The position numbers and the translations under genes were made by a program. Below the pieces are notes generated by a model. The model was not told the DNA's origin and did no database searches. It saw only the letters and a program-made list of their open reading frames with translations. Of a stretch of 64,000 nt of DNA, positions 39,146 to 48,956 are shown piece after piece; positions within the stretch are counted from its first letter, which is position 1; every line of letters starts with the position of its first letter. This DNA is from Paracoccaceae bacterium. GTDB lineage: Bacteria > Pseudomonadota > Alphaproteobacteria > Rhodobacterales > Rhodobacteraceae. Location: the NCBI GenBank assembly GCA_024742405.1, contig JANSYP010000002.1, positions 496,001 through 560,000 of the forward strand, in the 5' to 3' direction.

Positions 39146-40213
39146 CTAGCCGCCCTCGCCGATCCGCACCGGCTGACCGGGTCGCAGCGCTTGCACGCCT
39201 GCTGTGACGACGACATCTCCGTCTTCCAAGCCGCCCGTTACCCGCACCTGGGCCAAGTCGAACTTTCCGATTTCAACCTGCCTTAGCGCCACCACCCCTG
39301 CTTCTGGATCCACGACAAAGACCGCCGGGGCACCCTCCACCGTCGTCAACGCAGAGGCAGGCAGCGGGGTCGCGGCGGTTCCGGCCAGTGTCACGGTCCC
39401 GGTCACGCCCGAGCCGAGGCGGAAGCTGTCCGGCACATCGGACAAGCCGACCCGGACCTGAAAGGTACGGGTCACTGGATCGGCTTCGGGCGCGACCTCG
39501 CGAACCCGTCCGGTGGCGACCGCATCCGGATTGCTGACGAGCGAAACGTCGATAACAGCATTTGGGTCGACCGTGCTGATCAGACGTTCTGGCACATCGA
39601 ACACCGCGTCCCTGCCATTGTCGCGAGCGACTTGCACCGTCATTGCTCCAGCCGCAACGACCTCGCCAGGTTCGGCACCCACCGCCGTGACGACACCTGG
39701 TGCATCCGCATAGAGCGCCGTGAATGAAAGTGTTTCCTGCGCATTGGCCAATTGCGCGCGTGCTGCATCGGCACGCGATTGCGCTTGGCGAAGCACTTGC
39801 AGGGCCGTGTCGTAGCGTTGCCGCGTCGTGAAACCGCGCTCCAGTAGTTCCGCCTGACGGCCGTAGTCCGTCTCAGTACGGTCCACATCCCCTTCGGCGG
39901 CAGAAAGCTCCGCCTTGGCGGCCTGAACCGTATTCAACTGCGTGGCGTCTTCCAGCCGCGCGAGGAGATCCCCTGCCTCGACAGTGTCGCCGACATTGAC
40001 GGTGCGTGTCACCAGGCGGCCGCCGGTTTTGAACCCGAGAAGCACCGTTTCCTGGGCGCGGACATCCCCGGTCAGGCGTACGGTTTCGCCTCCCGCCGTG
40101 CTTTGGGCGACCGTAACACGCACAGGACGGACCGGTTCGCTCTCTGGCGTAGCCTCTTCCTCGCACCCGGTGAGCACCAGGAACACAAGCAAGGCCCCCC
40201 CGAAACGCATCAT
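39146..40213 (-). CDS. RND efflux adaptor (membrane fusion) lipoprotein
   Basis: 355 residues. A leader with lipobox (LVLTGC) is followed by the barrel-sandwich hybrid domain (VRLTGDVRAQETVLLGFKTG, VGDTVEAGDLLARL), an alpha hairpin rich in Ala, Gln and Arg (about 105-165), and the beta-barrel domain (VREVAPEADPVTRTFQVRV). It bridges the RND pump to an outer-membrane channel; no TolC gene lies in the island. The ATG pair at 40208-40213 has a GGAG site; the open frame upstream is not signal-like. Confidence 0.9.
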   Translation of the reverse strand: MMRFGGALLVFLVLTGCEEEATPESEPVRPVRVTVAQSTAGGETVRLTGDVRAQETVLLGFKTGGRLVTRTVNVGDTVEAGDLLARLEDATQLNTVQAAKAELSAAEGDVDRTETDYGRQAELLERGFTTRQRYDTALQVLRQAQSRADAARAQLANAQETLSFTALYADAPGVVTAVGAEPGEVVAAGAMTVQVARDNGRDAVFDVPERLISTVDPNAVIDVSLVSNPDAVATGRVREVAPEADPVTRTFQVRVGLSDVPDSFRLGSGVTGTVTLAGTAATPLPASALTTVEGAPAVFVVDPEAGVVALRQVEIGKFDLAQVRVTGGLEDGDVVVTAGVQALRPGQPVRIGEGG

Positions 40214-40362
40214 CTGCGCGCTCCAAAGTCGCGCGTAGCATGGAAAGGATCGCTCCAATGCGTCATGTTTGACCCTCGTTCGCTCAGGTGTGCCAGTGTT
40301 TCCCGGCATCTATAAGCATAGAAACGCAAGGCGCTGTCGTTGCAAGCATCCTTCCCGCAACC

Positions 40363-40824
40363 TCATTCATTCCATTCACGTTCCCAAAACGACCCGAATG
40401 CTTTTCCGAGGAAAACAACGATAAACAGCGCCAACATCGCCCCAAGCACCGCGACCATTGCAATGTCGAGGTAGCGTTCCCGGTGGCTGCACCTGCAAAC
40501 CGCGAGCACGACCGCCAGAACCGCGCGCTTCGGGCCGAAAGTACGGGTCTTTTAGTCGGCGATGGCATCGACCGAGCCGGAATCTTCGATCAACTTTCCG
40601 AATAGCGCCCCCAGCACGAAAAGCGGAAAGAACTGCACAACGAAACCCGCAGCAGCTCCCACAAACGTCTGCGTCCAGTGCGCCAGCAGCGGCTCGCCAG
40701 AAAAGGCGGCGACCCAGTGCGGCAAGCGGGGCCAACAGTGGAATTGACCAACCGCGAAAGGCCAGCGACATTAGGATCGCGAGGCTGACCAGTAGACCAA
40801 GAAGCCCCGCAGGCTCAGCCCTCG
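40363..40824 (-). pseudogene. GntP-family permease with its middle deleted
   Basis: From the right end: LLGLLVSLAILMSLAFRGWS, then after a frameshift AAFSGEPLLAHWTQTFVGAA and FFPLFVLGALFGKLIEDSGS, the N-terminal third of a gluconate/citrate-type GntP permease. After DAIAD, a stop and GPKRAVLAVVLA, the sequence jumps to ERYLDIAMVAVLGAMLALF and GKAFGSF, the C-terminal helix, and a stop at 40363. About 300 residues are missing. It overlaps the end of the patatin gene. Confidence 0.8.
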
Positions 40825-41879
40825 TCGAGCAGACTGTTAAAGTCGAAGGACGAGCGGACCCCCACATCCTCGCGGTGGTTCTCCGCAAAATCGTCCGCCG
40901 CTTGCCGCCCCTTTTCCTTTAGCATTTTCAAGAACGCCCACTCCGCATTGAGCTTGGAGGACGCGCTGAGACTTACCATCACATCGCTCGCAATCCGGTG
41001 CAGCCGCATCTCGGCCCACAACCGGCCCTCGCTGTTCCCGGGATCCGCGACCTTGCGCATCAGCGCGACCATCTGGAGCTCTTTGAGAAGCGTCGCGTTG
41101 AACGACACCTCGTTCATGCGGTTGAGGATATCGCGCGCGGTCATCGGCACGTCGGGGCGGGTCACCGGGTTGATCTGTACCAAGAATGTGTCGGCCGAGT
41201 CGCATTCGCGCACCAGCGGGGCGATCGTTGGATTGCCCGCGAACCCGCCGTCCCAATACGCCTCGCCGTCGATCTCGACCGGTTGGAAGAGCGTCGGCAG
41301 ACAAGCGGAGGCGAGGAGGACATCGGCAGTAATCTCGTCTCGTCGAAAGACGCGCCCACGTCCGGTGCGCACGTTGGTTGCGGTGATAAAGAGCTTGATC
41401 GGACCCTTGGCGAGCGCCGGGAAATCGATTGTCTCTTCAAGGATCTTCCGCAGCGGGTTCGTCTTTGCTGCAAGCGGGCCAAACGCGAAGGGTGAGACGA
41501 AACGCGCCATCGTGTCGGCCATGATATAGGCGGGCGAGTTGTCGAGGGTCCAGTTGCCCGTCAATCGATCGAGCGGCGTGCGCTGGAACGGGCTGAGGGA
41601 AGCTGCTTTCGATACGCTGCGCCAGAACTCTTCCAGCGCATTGCGCGCGCCGTCGTGGCCCCCGGTCATCATGCCATAGGCGAAAACGGCCGCGTTCATC
41701 GCCCCGGCCGAAGTGCCGGAGATGCCTTCGACCTCAAGCCAGGGGTAATCGAGCAAGCGGTCCAGCGCCCCCCAGGCAAAGGCGCCATGGGAACCGCCGC
41801 CCTGAAGCGCAAGATCCACGGCCAGCGGCGCGCGCTCCTGGGGCGTCTCCCGGGGCGCAGTTTTCGCATTATCAGCCAT
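40815..41879 (-). CDS. patatin-like phospholipase
   Basis: 354 residues. Oxyanion motif LALQGGGSHGAFAWG (about 23-37), nucleophile S57 in GISGTSAGAM, and the catalytic D210 in YWDGGFAGNP give the full Ser-Asp dyad of bacterial patatin lipases. No signal peptide, so cytosolic or exported another way. It overlaps the MFS gene by 8 bp. Acts on membrane lipid acyl esters in the family; its own substrate is unknown. Confidence 0.92.
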   Translation of the reverse strand: MADNAKTAPRETPQERAPLAVDLALQGGGSHGAFAWGALDRLLDYPWLEVEGISGTSAGAMNAAVFAYGMMTGGHDGARNALEEFWRSVSKAASLSPFQRTPLDRLTGNWTLDNSPAYIMADTMARFVSPFAFGPLAAKTNPLRKILEETIDFPALAKGPIKLFITATNVRTGRGRVFRRDEITADVLLASACLPTLFQPVEIDGEAYWDGGFAGNPTIAPLVRECDSADTFLVQINPVTRPDVPMTARDILNRMNEVSFNATLLKELQMVALMRKVADPGNSEGRLWAEMRLHRIASDVMVSLSASSKLNAEWAFLKMLKEKGRQAADDFAENHREDVGVRSSFDFNSLLDEG

Positions 41880-43152
41880 CTTCGGGTCCTGTTCTGCGGT
41901 GAAGCTGTTTCGTCTGTATCCACGACCAGAGCACGCGGTACTCCTCTGCAATTCCGTTGAGTTCGCCTTCTGGACCGCCAGTGCGCCAAACGCGCCAAGC
42001 GATAGTAGTGGCGCCAGCAGATAACGCAGCTAGGACAAGAAAGGCAGTGGAAGCGCCAGATTGTGCCGCAAGCCATCCCGCCAGCGCAAAACCAAACACC
42101 AATATCAGGCTTTGAACGGACCAGCCGGCACCGTACAAGGTCAACAGGCCATGCTCACCCGCGGACCGCCGGATAATGGCCGCCGCGGGAGTCTGGACGA
42201 GGGTTACCCCGGCGCCAATCAGGAACCAAAGCAGGACGAGCACAACGAAGCTCTGCTGCGGGATCCCGCCGAACAAGCCGGTCGTGATTAGTATGGCTCC
42301 CGCGAGCATCGTCGCGCGCTCGCTGAGATGTCGCCCGAGCCAGACCACTGCGATCGCCCCGACAACGGCGCCAACTCCGAAAGCACCGAAAGCACCGAAA
42401 GCAAGCGCGATGGCAGACGCCTCAAAATCGCCAGCGGCTTCCACGAGCGCCGGAGTGTTCGTCATCACCATCGCCGTGCCCGCCGCAACGGCAACCATCA
42501 GCCACGTCACGGGACGCAGAGTCGCGTCGGAATGAAAGCGCGCGATCCCGGCGAAGCTACGGCGCCAGTGGTAATCGGCCCCCGATCGGCCGAGATCGGG
42601 CAAGCGCGCCATCCCCGTGCGCAGCGCGGACACGACGAACGCGAGAGCGGTGAGAACCAGAAACAGATCCATCGGAAGCAGGAACAGCAGTGCCGCTGCC
42701 AGCAACGGGCTTATCGCCCCTTCGAGTTCGTCGATGATCCGGCTTTTCGACATGGCGGTCGCAAACTCATCCCGGTCCGGCACCAGGTGAGCCACATACT
42801 CCAGATAGGTGACCTTAAATGCTGCAGAGGCCGCAAGGAATACCGCGATGACCGCCAGAAACGATAACTCGCTCGACACAAAAATCAGCCCTAGCACGGC
42901 AGCAGCGCGCAGCAGATCTATTGCAATCAGGGACCGTCCGCGCGGGAGATGTTCGACCACTGCCGCCATGAGCAGGGGCGCCACCACGAAGCACAGCGCC
43001 TTCAGAGCAAGCGCCGTTCCGAGCAGAGCGCTCGCGTCCGGTCCGGCGATATTCACCGCGATTACCGAGAGCTCCACAGAAGCTATGCCCGTTGCAAGGA
43101 GTGTCAGAACCTTGGCCTGAAACAGACGCGCATACTGGCGGCTTTCAGGCAC
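41872..43152 (-). CDS. MFS transporter
   Basis: 426 residues with about eleven to twelve membrane helices. The loop between helices 2 and 3 reads VVEHLPRGRSLIAIDLLRA, a degenerate MFS motif A, and SRIIDELEGAISPLLAA resembles MFS efflux carriers of the EntS/tetracycline-type group. The start is a GTG without a clear ribosome site and could be further in. A 9 bp unit is repeated three times at about 42378-42404, giving a GAFGAFG helix segment. Confidence 0.82.
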   Translation of the reverse strand: MPESRQYARLFQAKVLTLLATGIASVELSVIAVNIAGPDASALLGTALALKALCFVVAPLLMAAVVEHLPRGRSLIAIDLLRAAAVLGLIFVSSELSFLAVIAVFLAASAAFKVTYLEYVAHLVPDRDEFATAMSKSRIIDELEGAISPLLAAALLFLLPMDLFLVLTALAFVVSALRTGMARLPDLGRSGADYHWRRSFAGIARFHSDATLRPVTWLMVAVAAGTAMVMTNTPALVEAAGDFEASAIALAFGAFGAFGVGAVVGAIAVVWLGRHLSERATMLAGAILITTGLFGGIPQQSFVVLVLLWFLIGAGVTLVQTPAAAIIRRSAGEHGLLTLYGAGWSVQSLILVFGFALAGWLAAQSGASTAFLVLAALSAGATTIAWRVWRTGGPEGELNGIAEEYRVLWSWIQTKQLHRRTGPEDG

Positions 43153-43818
43153 GACGCAGTACGGCTTGAGAGCAGCTTTGGTCGCCAGAGTTCGTCACAT
43201 GCAAAACCTGGATCCGGAGATACGATAACATCGTGCATCGGTGAGCCCGGTCGGCTGTGTTTCGCAACGAATTGCCCCGCTGAAACGACACGACGTCAAC
43301 GCCATGGTCCTTTCTAAACGATTAGGGATGTTCATGCCGCACGGCAACATCCTTCCCTTAGTATCGTGCGCTAGCAGATCATCGCAACGAAACCGGTTCT
43401 CGGTTTCGCCTGACGCGGGAGCAAAGGCGGCACTCTCCAAAGGCCGGTCTTCTGGTGAGTTGAAAACCGGCGTTCTGCAGGACAAGCTCGCTATTTTCAC
43501 TCGGGGTTCCAAATGCTGCGTCTTTCGGCCGTCTACGCTCTACGATTGAGAACATCTGGAAAGTATGCGAGCACAAACAAAAGACTGAACCCGAGCGATG
43601 AAACAAAGGCCTTTCGCAAAGAGAAAGCCAGACACCAGCCAGGGTTGATAATTGATTGGACAGTGGAGGACCAAACAATGTCACGACTTGTCGTCCTCAT
43701 GCGCCGGAGAGCGGCATTGCGCCCGCGCTCTCGCGAACCCCGCTCAATGCGCCATACGCCCGCAAGAGTGTTATCGCAGGCGCCGCAGCTTCATTTTTGA
43801 CCACTGAGGACCCCACAG
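43153..43818. other. intergenic region with no supported gene
   Basis: 666 bp between the leftward MFS gene and the rightward DUF3611 gene. Short open frames exist on both strands, including one from 43678 (MSRLVVLMRRRAALR) with a GGAGG site that would encode about 40 residues, but none shows a recognisable domain. It should hold both promoters. No clear hairpin seen. Confidence 0.4.
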
Positions 43819-44406
43819 ATGACAACAGCCTCCACTTGGATTGAGTCGCGCCGGCCTGGCGTCGCAACCGCGCTGCAACAGTTCGGTATGCTCGGGTTTT
43901 GGGTCCAACTGGTATTCCTGATTATCGTCGCCCTGCTCGGAGGATACACATTCAGTGTTACAGGCGGCACGAACTCGCGCGCAGGCCTCGCAAACCTGCT
44001 GTCCTTTCTGGTCCTGGCGATCCCGGTCTTCACGACGTTCTGGTGTCGGCGCTACGCTTCGACAGGCAAATCGATGGCTGCCGGCAGCGACGGGCCTACG
44101 CCCGCTGGCCTCAAGCGTCGGCTCTGGACCGGAACTTGGGCAGGCATCATCGGTGCCGTGGCGTCGCTCTTGTCGCTCTTTGGGGCAGCCTCTGCCCTCC
44201 TGTTTACGATGCTCGCAAATCCGCAGATCGGAATTCAAGTATCGCCAGGACCCGGTACGCCCTCTTCCTATACCATCTCAGCGATAGACGGCGTGAGCAT
44301 CATGTCACTCCTGTTGACGCTCACAGCCGAACTGCTTGTGGTTGCCATTTCGCTGCGACTGATTTTTTTGACGGAACGTGCCTCGACCCGCAATACACCG
44401 GCCTGA
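43819..44406 (+). CDS. DUF3611-family membrane protein
   Basis: 195 residues with four membrane helices. LQQFGMLGFWVQLVFLIIVA, SRAGLANLLSFLVLAIPVFT and FWCRRYA form the conserved DUF3611 core, a family shared with cyanobacteria and plastids as I recall. It reads into the AI-2E gene 33 bp later. Function unknown. Confidence 0.78.
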   Translation: MTTASTWIESRRPGVATALQQFGMLGFWVQLVFLIIVALLGGYTFSVTGGTNSRAGLANLLSFLVLAIPVFTTFWCRRYASTGKSMAAGSDGPTPAGLKRRLWTGTWAGIIGAVASLLSLFGAASALLFTMLANPQIGIQVSPGPGTPSSYTISAIDGVSIMSLLLTLTAELLVVAISLRLIFLTERASTRNTPA

Positions 44407-44438
44407 CGCGTGACACGCGGCCCAGGACTCGCGGTTAG

Positions 44439-45533
44439 GTGAGCATACAAACATCTTCAGATCAGCTCTTCCGAGCAACCTGTATCCTCGTTATCGCGGC
44501 GCTGGTGTTAACACTCTTCGCTATCGGGGCGCGCATCCTGCTGCCTTTGGTCGAGGCGGTGATCTTGTGGTTCGTAATCAATCGCACGGGCGAGTCCCTG
44601 CGTCGTGTACCGCAACTCAAGCCCTATCTCAGTCATGGTGCGGCGTGCGCGCTCGCTGGCGTCTTTGTTACGGCAATCGCATTCGCCGCGATCTACAGCG
44701 GCGTCCGCGGTATTGTGAGCGCAGGCCCCCAAACGGTGAGCCTTCACGACAGTCTCGATCCGATCATCACGCGCATAGCGGATTTGCTAGGCACCGACAG
44801 CGCCCAAATGCTGAACCGTGTCGTCGACTCGGTGGGGCTCGAGACCATGATGCAGCAGATGGTTCTGGGGCTCGTCGGGCTTCTCAACCAGTTCGGCGTG
44901 ATCCTGATCTACGTGGCTTTTTTGTTCGCTGACCAAGCCATGTTCGGCGCGAAGATGCGCGCGCTCTTTCCCGACAACGCACGCCGCGAGAGGGTGACGT
45001 TGTTTCTTAATTCGATTGGGCACGCGATCGGTTCCTACCTTTGGCTGATGACGAAAATCAGCGCAATGACCGCGGTTCTGAGTTATGTCGCGTTGCTGTT
45101 CTTCGGGATTGAGAATGCGGTCTTCTGGGCCGTGCTCGTGTTTTTCCTGAATTTCATACCGACCATCGGATCCATCCTCGGAACACTTCTGCCGACCGCC
45201 TACGCGCTCGTGCAATCGCAGGACCTTCTCGCAACCGGCGCGCTGATGGTGGTGCTGGGCGCGATCCAGGTCACGATGGGCAATGTGGTTTTCCCGCGGA
45301 TGGCCGGGAACTCATTCAATCTGAGCCTCTTCGTCACGATCCTGTCGCTCTTTGTCTGGGGGACGCTTTGGGGGGTGACGGGCATGTTCCTCGCGGTCCC
45401 ACTGACCGCCATTCTCGTCATCATCCTCTCGCAGTTCCAGGACACGCGACCGATTGCCATCCTGCTGTCGAAGACAGGCGAAATCGGCGCTGTAGACCCG
45501 TTGCCGAAGGACGTGCCGAAAGGGCCCGCATAA
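44439..45533 (+). CDS. AI-2E family transporter (PerM-like)
   Basis: 364 residues, GTG start. Eight helices in the family layout: N-terminal LPLVEAVILWFVINRTGESL, a central cytosolic segment, and the conserved AVFWAVLVFFLNFIPTIGSI and GTLWGVTGMFLAVPLTAILV. Members export quorum signals or act as Na+/H+ or other antiporters; the substrate is not evident. It probably shares a transcript with DUF3611 and the MscS gene. Confidence 0.9.
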   Translation: MSIQTSSDQLFRATCILVIAALVLTLFAIGARILLPLVEAVILWFVINRTGESLRRVPQLKPYLSHGAACALAGVFVTAIAFAAIYSGVRGIVSAGPQTVSLHDSLDPIITRIADLLGTDSAQMLNRVVDSVGLETMMQQMVLGLVGLLNQFGVILIYVAFLFADQAMFGAKMRALFPDNARRERVTLFLNSIGHAIGSYLWLMTKISAMTAVLSYVALLFFGIENAVFWAVLVFFLNFIPTIGSILGTLLPTAYALVQSQDLLATGALMVVLGAIQVTMGNVVFPRMAGNSFNLSLFVTILSLFVWGTLWGVTGMFLAVPLTAILVIILSQFQDTRPIAILLSKTGEIGAVDPLPKDVPKGPA

Positions 45534-45716
45534 ACGCAACTGACACGGGCCCCACTGGCGGCAAAGCCAGAGCCTTCAAGGCTTCGGCCAGAGAGGTCGC
45601 GTGGCAACAAGGTTTCTTGCAGTTTCAGGGGCCGACCCGTTGCGTCGCGCCGGGATCTGAACAAGGTGGTGTCAACGCTCACCACGGTTGAACACCAAGT
45701 GCAGAAGGACCCGCAG

Positions 45717-47525
45717 ATGATGATCGCACCTCACTTTGCGCGCCGGATGAGCATCGCGCACGTCGCGCGCGCTCTGCTGACGGTGCTGATCTTTGTCTTT
45801 GTCGTCTTGGGGGTAGGCGGTGTGCACACCGCGGATGCCCAACAGGAAGACATCGAGGACCGTGCCGTGACACCGCTGAGCACGGATAGTCCCCGCGATG
45901 TGTTGCGCAGCTTCCTGTTGCTGCGCGACGAGATGGAGGCCGGACTGCTGGCGTATACGACCGACCCGACACGGGCGGGCGCGCAGCGGCTTGCGCTATT
46001 GTCGGACCAGATGGTCGCGCTGTTCGATCTCGATCTCGTGCCAAGGGTCGCACGGCGCGAAGTTGGAATCGAGACCGCGACCTATCTGATGGATATCTTC
46101 GGCCGGATCGATCCGCCCGCGCTCGACACAGTCCCCGACAACACGGCTTTGGACGACGAAAGTATCAGTTACTTCCGTATTTTAGGAACGCCACTCCGCA
46201 TCATGCAGATGACCGACGGGGACCGCGAAGGCGAGTTCCTCTTCAGCGGCCGCACGGTCCAGGCCGCCCCGCGCTTCCTGCGTAGCCTTCGAGATATCCC
46301 GTTGCGTTCGCCTTTGGAAATCGAAAGCTATAGTGCCTTCTCTCCGCAGTTGACCGGTCCGCTCATTCCGGCGTCGGTTCTACAGGGGGTGCCAGCCTCT
46401 CTAAAAACCCTTTGGTTCGGGACACCGGCCTGGAAAGTGCTGACGATGGGTGTGCTGACCATCGTCAGCATGGTCGTGCTCGCCAAGCTTTATCGCGCTG
46501 TGTCGGCTGGGCCAAGGGATCGCCGCATGTGGTTCCTTTTCCTGCGTGCGCTTGTCCCGCTGGCAATGCTTTTCGCCGTGCTCTGGGCGCTGCCCTATAT
46601 CATGCATCAGATCAACGTCTCTGGCGGGTTCTCGAACTTTGCCGAGAAGACCCTGAGTATTTCAGCACATGTCGCCTTTGCGTGGCTTTTCTGGATCGTG
46701 GTGCGGATGATGATGGAATGGGTGATCCTGTCGCCCAGGATCCCGGACGAAAGCCTTGACGCCAATCTTCTGCGGCTGGTGTCCGGCGTCATCGGCATCA
46801 TCGGGGCCGCGATCATTCTAGCCTTCGGAGGTCAGGCGATCGGACTTCCCATCGTCAGCGTCCTTGCCGGTCTCGGGATCGGCGGTCTTGCAGTGGCGCT
46901 GGCATTGCGCCCCACGCTTGAGAACCTGGTGGGCGGCGTGATGCTCTATATCGACCGCCCGGTTCGGGTCGGCGATTTTTGCTGTTTCGAAGGCCAGACC
47001 GGAACCGTCGAAGGCATTGGGATCCGCTCCACCCGGCTGCGCGCGCTCGACCGGACGCTCATCACGGTTCCAAACGCGCAATTCGCAGATATGCAGATCA
47101 TCAATTTCACATCGCGCGATCAGATCCTCATCGATGAGACGGTCGGCCTACGCTACGAGACAACACCGGATCAATTGCGCACTCTGCTAACTCGTATCCG
47201 GACGTTGTTTATCGAGCATCCGGATGTGGACAGCAAAACGGTGCGGGTCCGTTTTAGCGGCTACGGCGACAGCGCGCTCGAGGTGAACTTTCGGATCTAC
47301 GTGATGACAACCGATTGGGAAACGTTCGTCGCGATCCGAGAAGAGATGTTTCTGTCCATTCTTGATATCGTCAGCGACTGCGGTACCGAGTTCGCCTTTT
47401 CCTCGCAGACGCTTTATCTGTCGAGGGACAAATGGGCGAGGGAAGCCGGACTGCAAGACGGCCGCCAAGCGGAGCCTACGTTGGTCGACAGCGGTGAAGC
47501 GCGCACGTTTCCCAGAACAAAATGA
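45717..47525 (+). CDS. mechanosensitive channel, MscS family with large periplasmic N-terminus
   Basis: 602 residues. A signal sequence ends near HTADAQ; about 230 periplasmic residues follow, then five helices and the MscS pore helix and beta domain: GLGIGGLAVALALRPTLENL, VGGVMLYIDRPVRVGDFCCF, GTVEGIGIRSTRLRALDRT, PNAQFADMQIINFTSRD. Releases solutes under membrane tension. AAGGA precedes the ATG at 45717. Fourth envelope gene in this part of the island. Confidence 0.9.
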   Translation: MMIAPHFARRMSIAHVARALLTVLIFVFVVLGVGGVHTADAQQEDIEDRAVTPLSTDSPRDVLRSFLLLRDEMEAGLLAYTTDPTRAGAQRLALLSDQMVALFDLDLVPRVARREVGIETATYLMDIFGRIDPPALDTVPDNTALDDESISYFRILGTPLRIMQMTDGDREGEFLFSGRTVQAAPRFLRSLRDIPLRSPLEIESYSAFSPQLTGPLIPASVLQGVPASLKTLWFGTPAWKVLTMGVLTIVSMVVLAKLYRAVSAGPRDRRMWFLFLRALVPLAMLFAVLWALPYIMHQINVSGGFSNFAEKTLSISAHVAFAWLFWIVVRMMMEWVILSPRIPDESLDANLLRLVSGVIGIIGAAIILAFGGQAIGLPIVSVLAGLGIGGLAVALALRPTLENLVGGVMLYIDRPVRVGDFCCFEGQTGTVEGIGIRSTRLRALDRTLITVPNAQFADMQIINFTSRDQILIDETVGLRYETTPDQLRTLLTRIRTLFIEHPDVDSKTVRVRFSGYGDSALEVNFRIYVMTTDWETFVAIREEMFLSILDIVSDCGTEFAFSSQTLYLSRDKWAREAGLQDGRQAEPTLVDSGEARTFPRTK

Positions 47526-47618
47526 CGATCTGGTCCAGCGGGCTTTTTTTTCGCCGGCTCAATCCTGAGGGCGGTCATCTCGCTCGCGCACAAAGCGCTC
47601 ACTGCGCTTCAGCAGCGA

Positions 47619-48758
47619 TCACCTTGGGCCGGCAGGGCCACCCAGAACGACATTTGCGGCGTCTTGAATTGCATCGACCCCCCCTTGCAATAGGCCCGGA
47701 CTGTTTTGCCCTTCCTGAAACATCTCCAGGCCTGCCGTACCCATACCCGCAAAAAGGGCGATCATCGTCGGCGAACTGGCCGCCTTGAAGTGCTGCAACG
47801 GGTCGCCGTTCGCGCCCACATCTGACGTGTCGATGATAGCCACCGGAAGATCACCCAAAGCCGCAGCATCGGTCAACATTCCAAGCCTTGGTGCTCGTCC
47901 GCGCAAAAGCGAGGAAAGCCGTAGGGCGCGGTCGCGGCTGGACACGAAAATGTAGAGTGGGATGTCCAGTTCGGCCAGCGGCGCCGCTTGGTTCACAAAC
48001 AGGTCAACATCGATGTCGGGCGCGACTAGAACCACGCTCGAAAGCTTGTCGAAGAACACCGGAGCACCGCGGATTTCCATCTGGCGGAGCGTTTCCATGA
48101 CGACCTGAGCACCCATCGAGTGAGCAATAATGACAATCCGCGTGGCATTGGACGCAGACACTGACAGAAGAAGGCTTTCGAGACCATCACGAGCGAGCAG
48201 CGCACTCTCTCGGTCGTAAGCATAGGCCCTGAGGTCGCCGGCTGACGCCCAGGAGAAGTTCACCGAAATCCCTCGGCTTCCGAAATCGTGACTGAGCTGG
48301 GCCTGCCGATAGAGGCCTTCCGCGAAGTTGGTATTGAAGCCATGAACGAACAGGACCACTTCGCGGTCTTGTGGCTGCTTCTGCCTTGCCACCGAGTTCA
48401 GCGAACTGACAAAGGCAGATCTGTCACGAAATTGCGTGGCCGAAATGGTGACGAAGTCGGTTTGTAAGTTTGGCGAACGGCGGCGTGGAAACCGAACCGT
48501 TCCCGGAATGTGGTCTGGAGGCACAGCAACCGAGAAATCAAAATAGTGCATTGACGGTGATCGCGTTCCCGACAGCACTGCGGAACCATCCACAAGCTCT
48601 CGCGTGCTGGCTACAAACACGTCTTGAACGCTCCCTTGCTCCGCACCTGGTGGCTTTATAGATATCGAGCCTCGCGGAGCGCAGCCAGCGACCAAAACTA
48701 CAAAGAGGATACAGACAAGCTGCGCACAACGCTGATGCGACTTGGTCTTGCGGTGCAT
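47619..48758 (-). CDS. alpha/beta hydrolase lipoprotein (DUF900 type)
   Basis: 379 residues from the chosen start. The leader ends in a lipobox (LVAGCAP). The hydrolase core has REVVLFVHGFNTNFAEGLYR, the nucleophile serine in IIAHSMGAQV, and VVLVAPDIDVDLF with a later acidic residue, as in DUF900 esterase-like proteins. Start choice between 48758 and in-frame 48800 is uncertain since neither has a strong ribosome site. It converges with the MscS gene. Likely an outer-envelope esterase or lipase. Confidence 0.78.
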   Translation of the reverse strand: MHRKTKSHQRCAQLVCILFVVLVAGCAPRGSISIKPPGAEQGSVQDVFVASTRELVDGSAVLSGTRSPSMHYFDFSVAVPPDHIPGTVRFPRRRSPNLQTDFVTISATQFRDRSAFVSSLNSVARQKQPQDREVVLFVHGFNTNFAEGLYRQAQLSHDFGSRGISVNFSWASAGDLRAYAYDRESALLARDGLESLLLSVSASNATRIVIIAHSMGAQVVMETLRQMEIRGAPVFFDKLSSVVLVAPDIDVDLFVNQAAPLAELDIPLYIFVSSRDRALRLSSLLRGRAPRLGMLTDAAALGDLPVAIIDTSDVGANGDPLQHFKAASSPTMIALFAGMGTAGLEMFQEGQNSPGLLQGGVDAIQDAANVVLGGPAGPR

Positions 48759-48956
48759 CGGCGAGGTCGTCTCGCTCGACGGATTGACGGCCTTGCTCAT
48801 GCTTGGACGAACCTGCAATTCGGTCGAAGTCTCGGTTGGACATGCGAAGTGAGACCGTGGCTGTTCTACAGCACAATCCGTGACTTCCAAACACAGAGAC
48901 GATTGGTGCAAATCAAGTCACCTGAGACCCGACTTCCCTCCAGCGTTTGGGGGGGC

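Noticed and set aside
42378-42404. Three 9 bp repeats as a possible microsatellite or phase-variable tract
   Set aside because: Units are multiples of three inside the MFS helix and only change GAFG copy number; no frame effect.
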